This document shows, one piece after another, positions 59,054 through 64,000 of a DNA stretch of 64,000 bases. The notes under the pieces are model-generated. The model had not been told where the DNA came from. It did not search any database and saw only the letters and a program-made list of their open reading frames with translations. This DNA comes from Methanobacteriales archaeon HGW-Methanobacteriales-1 (GTDB lineage: Archaea > Methanobacteriota > Methanobacteria > Methanobacteriales > Methanobacteriaceae). Every line of letters starts with the position of its first letter. The stretch's first letter is position 1. The DNA is taken from NCBI GenBank assembly GCA_002839705.1, contig PGYO01000006.1:1-64000 (forward strand). The letters are read 5' to 3'. The position numbers and the translations under genes are program-made.

Positions 59054-60313
59054 CTAGGCTATCATACTTATTACCAGTCCGATACTTAGGCCCATTACAA
59101 TTAAAACAGTAGCAATGGAAACGAAGTTAAATAATCGGGAATTAACATGTTCACCCATTATACTTTTATCATTAATGATTAAAAGCATTAATATCAGTAC
59201 AAATGGTAGAAGCAATCCATTAGCTACTTGGGATAGATAAAGTATGGATAATAAAGGCACATTGGGAACCATGATTATTATAACTGCTAATATTATCAAT
59301 CCTAGATATAATCCGTGAAAAATGGGTGCTTCCCGGAAGCTTTTGGAGACTCCAGCTTCAAAACCTAAACTTTCACAAACATAATATGCTGTAGAAAGAG
59401 GTAATATACTGGCTGCAAATAAAGAAGCATTTAAAAAACCAAAGGCAAATAATATGCTGGCATATTGCCCGGCCAGAGGAACCAGGGCTTTGGAAACATC
59501 GGCAACATCGTTTACTTCTATTCCACTACTAAATATGGTTGCAGCACAGGCTAAAACAATGAAAAAGGCCACAATATTAACTACTATAGCTCCAATAACC
59601 GCATCTGCTTTGGAATATTTCAGGTTTTTTAAACTAATTCCTTTTTCTACCACGGAGGATTGGAGATAGAACATCATCCAGGGAGCAATAGTAGTACCTA
59701 CCATCCCTATTACCATGGTTATATATGCCGTACTAATGGTTAACTGAGGCATTATCACACTTTGGGCAGCAAACCCCCAGTTAGGCTGGGCCAGAAATCC
59801 CGCAATGATGTATGAAAAATAAAGAGCAGAAGCTAACAAAAAGATTTTTTCCACACTTTTATAAGTTCCTTTTACTACCAAAAGCCATACAAATAGTGCG
59901 GCCAGGGGTAAGGCTATAACTCGTGGAATACCAAATATCCCGGTACTTACGGCGATTCCTGAAAATTCAGCCAACACATTACCAAAATTGGCAAGTAAAA
60001 GTGCTATCATCATTAAGAATGTGAATTTAACTCCTACTTTCTCACGAATGAGATCGGCCAATCCTTTACCCGTTACAATACCCATTCTTACGCCCATTTC
60101 TTGAATAACAGCTAATGCTATTATCATGGGAATAAATAGCCATAATAAACTATAACCAAACTGTGAACCGGCCAGTGAATAAGTGGTTATACCTCCAGCA
60201 TCGTTATCTACGTTTGCCGTAATTATACCGGGCCCCATCACTGAGAGAAAAATTATAAAGCTGATGATGAAAGGATTTTTAAGAATCCTACGGCTAAAAA
60301 TACGGAAATCCAT
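59054..60313 (-). CDS. Nramp-family divalent metal transporter, non-canonical metal site
   Basis: This 419-residue protein has about 11 hydrophobic segments. TM1 reads GPGIITANVDNDAGGITTYS where canonical Nramp has D-P-G-N, and TM6 reads GTTIAPWMMFYLQSS where the metal-binding Met of M-P-H is replaced by Ala. Loss of that Met is reported for Nramp-related Mg2+ transporters, so Mg2+ or another hard cation is as likely as Mn2+/Fe2+. ATG 60313 follows CGTGATAACT; GTG 60322 lies in that site. A MgtE_N/CBS gene lies next to it. Confidence 0.82.
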   Translation of the reverse strand: MDFRIFSRRILKNPFIISFIIFLSVMGPGIITANVDNDAGGITTYSLAGSQFGYSLLWLFIPMIIALAVIQEMGVRMGIVTGKGLADLIREKVGVKFTFLMMIALLLANFGNVLAEFSGIAVSTGIFGIPRVIALPLAALFVWLLVVKGTYKSVEKIFLLASALYFSYIIAGFLAQPNWGFAAQSVIMPQLTISTAYITMVIGMVGTTIAPWMMFYLQSSVVEKGISLKNLKYSKADAVIGAIVVNIVAFFIVLACAATIFSSGIEVNDVADVSKALVPLAGQYASILFAFGFLNASLFAASILPLSTAYYVCESLGFEAGVSKSFREAPIFHGLYLGLIILAVIIIMVPNVPLLSILYLSQVANGLLLPFVLILMLLIINDKSIMGEHVNSRLFNFVSIATVLIVMGLSIGLVISMIA

Positions 60314-60537
60314 AGTTATCACGGTTATAATTGATTTAAATATTAATTTATAAGTTAAAATTAATTTAAAAAATTATTAATTATATTTGCAATTTTTTAA
60401 ATTTTTGAAATCAGAATGATATTAGGCTTAAAAAGATACCATATGCTATAAATCCTAGGATAAATTAAATTACGTCTTTACCTAAGTGTAATTTATTTTT
60501 GAATCAATATTTAAAAATTTAATTGAAAATTATTTAA

Positions 60538-61779
60538 TTATCTTCCAAACATCCTTGGAACTCTTTTTTTCCATGCGGTTGGAAGAACAATATCTATAGC
60601 ATCATCTACTGTAATAATGCCCTTTAACTTGCTTTCATTTTCCACAACGGGTAGAGCTATCAAATTGTATTTAGCAATTTGCTGGGCCACATCGTGTTGA
60701 TCATCCATTACATCCACTTTGATGATGTTGGTATGCATAAAATCAGCAACTGGGGTTTCAGGATCTACTAAGAGAATATCTCTCATGGAAGTTACTCCCA
60801 CCAGATCTTCATCTTTAGAGACTACATAGATATAGTATATTGTTTCTACATCTTTAGCAATCTCACGAAGTGAATTCATTACTTCACCGGCAGTTAATTT
60901 TTGATTAACTTCTGCAAATTCAGTGGTCATAATTCCACCAGCGGTGTTTTCAGGATATTCCAGTAACTCCCTCAAATCTTTAGATTCTTCCGGTTCCATT
61001 AAATCCAGTAATTCTTCAGCTTTTTCTTCTGTTAAATCTGCTAAAACATCTGCAGCATCATCGGGAGACATTTCATCCAGAATTTCAGCAGCTCGCTGAC
61101 TTTCCATTCCTTCGAGTAATGATACTTGTCTTTCAGGGGAAATTTCTTCCAGGGCGTCTGCTGCAGACTCATCATCCAATGAATTTAAAATAGTTAATGA
61201 TTCATTTAGGCCTAATTGGTCCATAATTTCGGCCATATCTGCCGGGTGGAGCTTTTTTATATTTTGTTTAGGAACTTTTAATTTAAGTTTTGAATAATCA
61301 CTTTTTAAAGTGTCAATATCTTCCCAGGAGATGAGGTCTTCGCTTGAACTGATACCCAGTGGTTTAGTAATTTTTTCCAATCCTAATCTTCTTAATATGC
61401 CGCTGAATCCAATATCAACACCAATGACGTGATAATGACCATTAGTAGGTGATATTTTAAGATCATTTACTCGTCTGACTTTTTTATCCTCGATATCTAC
61501 TACTTGCCTATCAATGACATCTTTAAAGAGACATATTTCGTGTTTTTTTAGTTCGTATTCTTTTAATTGATTTAAATCAGATTTCAAGATAATTTCTTTA
61601 TTTATATTGTCCACATATTTCCAGGAGATACTCATTAATTTTTTATCAGAAGTATTTATTGTAAGGGCTTTAATTATGGGGTATGAGTGAAGTGGTGAGA
61701 CTATCACGTCTTTTAATTTTCCAATTTCGGCACCATCTGGTGTAATGACTGGTTTTTTAATAAACTCACTTATGTACAA
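60538..61779 (-). CDS. PRC-barrel, MgtE_N and CBS-domain protein without a channel
   Basis: This 413-residue soluble protein has two PRC-barrel-like segments (residues 1-165, starting MYISEFIKKPVITPDGAEIG), an MgtE N-type acidic helical superhelix (KLHPADMAEIMDQLG, then RAAEILDEMSPDDAADVLAD, EEKAEELLDLM), then a CBS pair with GGIMTTEFAEV. The MgtE membrane domain is absent. In MgtE these two domains sense Mg2+. The start is TTG 61779, five bases after GGAGGTGA; the GTG at 61788 is inside that site. It may regulate the neighbouring transporter. Confidence 0.78.
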   Translation of the reverse strand: MYISEFIKKPVITPDGAEIGKLKDVIVSPLHSYPIIKALTINTSDKKLMSISWKYVDNINKEIILKSDLNQLKEYELKKHEICLFKDVIDRQVVDIEDKKVRRVNDLKISPTNGHYHVIGVDIGFSGILRRLGLEKITKPLGISSSEDLISWEDIDTLKSDYSKLKLKVPKQNIKKLHPADMAEIMDQLGLNESLTILNSLDDESAADALEEISPERQVSLLEGMESQRAAEILDEMSPDDAADVLADLTEEKAEELLDLMEPEESKDLRELLEYPENTAGGIMTTEFAEVNQKLTAGEVMNSLREIAKDVETIYYIYVVSKDEDLVGVTSMRDILLVDPETPVADFMHTNIIKVDVMDDQHDVAQQIAKYNLIALPVVENESKLKGIITVDDAIDIVLPTAWKKRVPRMFGR

Positions 61780-61845
61780 GCCGTTCACCTCCTTTGTTGA
61801 TTATATTTGATTATTTATAATGATTTATAATATGGCTAGATTTAA

Positions 61846-62286
61846 TTAAAACGGTGGAGTCATGGTTTCTTTAACTCTTTCCATTACAATCATTTCAGTT
61901 AAATCTTCTACTCCGTCAACCGAACGAATTTTGCTGTTAACTATCTTATTAAGCTCTTCCAGATCATGGGCCCAGACTTTTATAAGAATATCATATTCTC
62001 CAGAAATACTATAAACTTCTGATACTTCTGCAAGTTTAGATAGTTCAATCTCAACATTTTTATGCTTTTCAGATTCTGTTTGAATAATGATAATGGCAGT
62101 AACAGTTAAACCTAGTTTGTTTTGATCTAAAATTACCGTATATTGTTTTATAGCATCATTTTCCAGCTTTTTCAGTCGGTTGGAAATTGTGGCATCTGGC
62201 ACGTCTATGTCTTTTGACATTTGGGAGAGGGTTATCCTAGAATTTTTCATCAGGGAGCGAATTATATCTGAATCTATCTCATCCAT
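61846..62286 (-). CDS. Lrp/AsnC-family transcription regulator
   Basis: This 146-residue protein has the AsnC-type helix-turn-helix ([20 protein letters not shown], residues 20-39) and a C-terminal ligand-binding (RAM) domain including [20 protein letters not shown]. Such regulators respond to amino acids or related effectors. GGTGAAATTAA precedes ATG 62286. It is on the same strand as the metal and UbiA genes, but target genes are unknown. Confidence 0.88.
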   Translation of the reverse strand: MDEIDSDIIRSLMKNSRITLSQMSKDIDVPDATISNRLKKLENDAIKQYTVILDQNKLGLTVTAIIIIQTESEKHKNVEIELSKLAEVSEVYSISGEYDILIKVWAHDLEELNKIVNSKIRSVDGVEDLTEMIVMERVKETMTPPF

Positions 62287-62511
62287 TTAATTTCACCATA
62301 TTTATTAAATTTTCTAAATTTCTATAATTAAACTTAGTATCCTACTATTAATATATAAATATATGGGAAGATTACCAATATTTTTTTAGTTATTAGGAAA
62401 TTTACCAAAAAAAATTTTTATTTTGAGAAATTTTTAAATAATTATAATTAACTTAATCTTGAACTTATTCAAATAATAAAATTTCATTGAATTGTTTATT
62501 CCTTAAATTGC

Positions 62512-63447
62512 TTATTTTAAGATTATAATCACGAAATAAATGTCAATTAAAAATGAAATTAAAAAAAGAGTAGCTACATTAATAATGGCGAAATTCGTGG
62601 CGATTTTTTTTGCCGAAGGCCTTTTTATCAACTCGATTATTCCTAAAATTAATGAAATAATGGATATTAATGCCAATATTTGGAAGTTTATATTCGAGGG
62701 AAATATATGGAGATAGGGTATTAGTAAAAATGAGGTGGTGGCCAATATAGCAGAAATTCCAATAATTTTAAAGCCAAAAGGGCGACCATAAGATACAATT
62801 AGATTCTTTTTACCCCCTAATTTATCTCCTTCCATATCTGGGATTTCAAAACTGCAAATAAATATTAACTGGAAAAAAATAATGGGAATGCAGAAAATCC
62901 AGAATGGCAGATTTAAAGTTCCCATCAATGTAAAATAACCCGCGCCTAGAAATATAATGACGGCTATTATATTGGATAACTCTCCTAAATTGCGATAAGC
63001 TAATTTTATGGGTGGTGCAGTATAAAACCAGGCTAAAAGATTTCCAAATAGTAAAAATAAGAAATAACTTAGGGGATAGTTAAAAATTATAATAAATAAT
63101 GCTGCCAGCGAAACAGATAAACTCATTAGTGCTAGGGAGAACCATTTAGAAAATTCTTTTAATTCTGGATTTTCCACCAGAATTCCACTGCCTCCTGATA
63201 TGGGGGTGGGATTATTAAATTTGTCCAATTCACTATCAAAGTAGTCATTACTGTAATGTACAGATAGATGGGCCAGCATCAAAATTACATATCCTAATAA
63301 AAACTTGTTTAAAACAAAGGGTGCACTAATTAAAATGGCAAGAAGGGCACCCATGGTAAAAATAAGAAAATCCCCAACTAAATATTGTGGCCTACCTAAT
63401 TTTACAATTTTTTTAAAAAGATCTGCTTTAGAATCAATGTTTTTCAT
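62512..63447 (-). CDS. UbiA-family prenyltransferase
   Basis: This 311-residue membrane protein has eight or nine hydrophobic segments. It has both Asp-rich motifs: NDYFDSELDKFNN (N-D-x2-D-x3-D) and DMEGDKLGGKKNL. The family attaches polyprenyl chains to aromatic rings or glycerol phosphates. It resembles the MenA-like branch. Methanogens lack menaquinone, so a lipid or another isoprenoid product is expected. A paralogue follows on the same strand. Confidence 0.82.
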   Translation of the reverse strand: MKNIDSKADLFKKIVKLGRPQYLVGDFLIFTMGALLAILISAPFVLNKFLLGYVILMLAHLSVHYSNDYFDSELDKFNNPTPISGGSGILVENPELKEFSKWFSLALMSLSVSLAALFIIIFNYPLSYFLFLLFGNLLAWFYTAPPIKLAYRNLGELSNIIAVIIFLGAGYFTLMGTLNLPFWIFCIPIIFFQLIFICSFEIPDMEGDKLGGKKNLIVSYGRPFGFKIIGISAILATTSFLLIPYLHIFPSNINFQILALISIISLILGIIELIKRPSAKKIATNFAIINVATLFLISFLIDIYFVIIILK

Positions 63448-63549
63448 GGTATTGCCCAGAATATTTTAAGGAATAGGTATAAATACTCATTCTAATCATA
63501 TTATTTATCTATTTTCACTCAGTTCTTTTAAAAATAAACTAGGAATTGT

Positions 63550-63999
63550 TTATTTTATTAAATATATAAAATAACAATTAATCAAGATTATTGCAGTAAA
63601 AATAGACGCAAGATTATATATACAGTATGGGGTAGCGGTTTTTTTATTCACTGGCCTTTTTATAATTTCAATTATTCCCAAGGTTAATGGAATCAATGAT
63701 ATTAGGGTCAATAACTGGAAGTTTATGATGGATGGAAATAAGGGGGTATATGGCATTAATATGAAGGATAATGTGGCCAAAAAGGATGCCATAGCTATTA
63801 ATTTAAAGCCAAATGAACGACCACGTGTAGCAATCCATGTATTTTTACCACCAAGTTTATCTCCTTCCATATCCGGGATTTCAACACTGCTGGTAAACAT
63901 CAACTGCCAGAATATGATGGGAATAGCAAATATCAAAAAAGTGAGATCCAAAGTTCCCATTAATGTAAAATAACCCAATCCTGGAAATAAGAGGCCAAT
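63550..63999 (-). CDS. UbiA-family prenyltransferase, paralogue (5' end outside window)
   Basis: The C-terminal half of a second UbiA protein, open to the window edge. GYFTLMGTLDLTFLIFAIPI, EIPDMEGDKLGGKNTWIATR and the final hydrophobic segments align with the previous gene. The second Asp motif is intact (DMEGD). The N-terminal Asp motif lies outside the window. The two copies are a tandem duplicate, about 100 bases apart. Confidence 0.8.
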   Translation of the reverse strand: MGLLFPGLGYFTLMGTLDLTFLIFAIPIIFWQLMFTSSVEIPDMEGDKLGGKNTWIATRGRSFGFKLIAMASFLATLSFILMPYTPLFPSIINFQLLTLISLIPLTLGIIEIIKRPVNKKTATPYCIYNLASIFTAIILINCYFIYLIK

Positions 64000-64000
64000 T

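Noticed and set aside
1-64000. tRNA, rRNA, CRISPR or insertion sequences
   Set aside because: I found no cloverleaf-like sequence, no regular spaced repeats and no transposase reading frame. A weak tRNA could be missed without a scan.

Overview
The window reads as a chromosomal segment of a hydrogenotrophic methanogen of the Methanobacteriaceae, most likely Methanobacterium. The sequence is AT-rich, ribosome binding sites are mostly GGTGAT or GGAGG, and promoters look like archaeal TATA boxes. It carries a near-complete eha operon (energy-converting [NiFe] hydrogenase A with its 6-cluster and 10-cluster polyferredoxins) and a formylmethanofuran formyltransferase paralogue. I saw no rRNA, tRNA, CRISPR array or intact insertion sequence.

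Region 1 (1-7.5 kb) is the most unusual part: a lasso-peptide biosynthetic locus in an archaeon. After the 3' end of a surface-protein gene, a 43-residue precursor (189-320, +) faces an asparagine-synthetase-like cyclase (2202-328, -). Behind the cyclase, on the minus strand, lie an HPr-kinase-like ATPase, a wHTH-nucleotidyltransferase, a transglutaminase-type leader peptidase and a PqqD-like leader-binding protein. The predicted core peptide is GLWTTGPPDGQPSRASD with a Gly1-Asp9 ring. The locus also holds a fragment of a second cyclase gene and a twice-frameshifted Nim-type flavoprotein gene, both signs of rearrangement. An MFS exporter lies next door.

Region 2 (7.6-10.4 kb) has a secreted glycoside-hydrolase-like protein that appears to start at AUU and has a Lys/Tyr-rich insert. 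A long gap follows, holding a decayed histidine-kinase sensor gene.

Region 3 (10.4-33 kb) is a surface glycan or protein glycosylation island: two GT-C enzymes, seven other glycosyltransferases, a flippase, an acyltransferase, four extended SDR sugar-nucleotide enzymes and a UDP-glucose dehydrogenase. The Ugd and UXS-like pair predicts UDP-glucuronate and then UDP-xylose. A 1080-residue membrane protein with DUF1616-like modules follows.

Region 4 (37.1-52.7 kb) is ehaA to ehaQ in order, then ehaR, an Ftr paralogue, a PfkB kinase, another 6-cluster polyferredoxin and a CBS protein. It couples membrane ion flux to ferredoxin reduction by H2.

Region 5 (52.7-58.3 kb) is sulfur metabolism: a Cys/Met PLP enzyme, a ThiS/MoaD-like carrier, ThiI, Thi4, a MOSC protein and a zinc ribbon. 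Three of these units share a palindrome (TATAAC-N4-GTTATA), twice in arrays with a 14-bp period, which suggests a sulfur-related regulon.

Region 6 (58.4-64 kb) holds a CDP-alcohol phosphatidyltransferase, an Nramp-family transporter with altered metal-site motifs, a PRC/MgtE_N/CBS protein, an Lrp regulator and two tandem UbiA prenyltransferases, the last cut by the window end.
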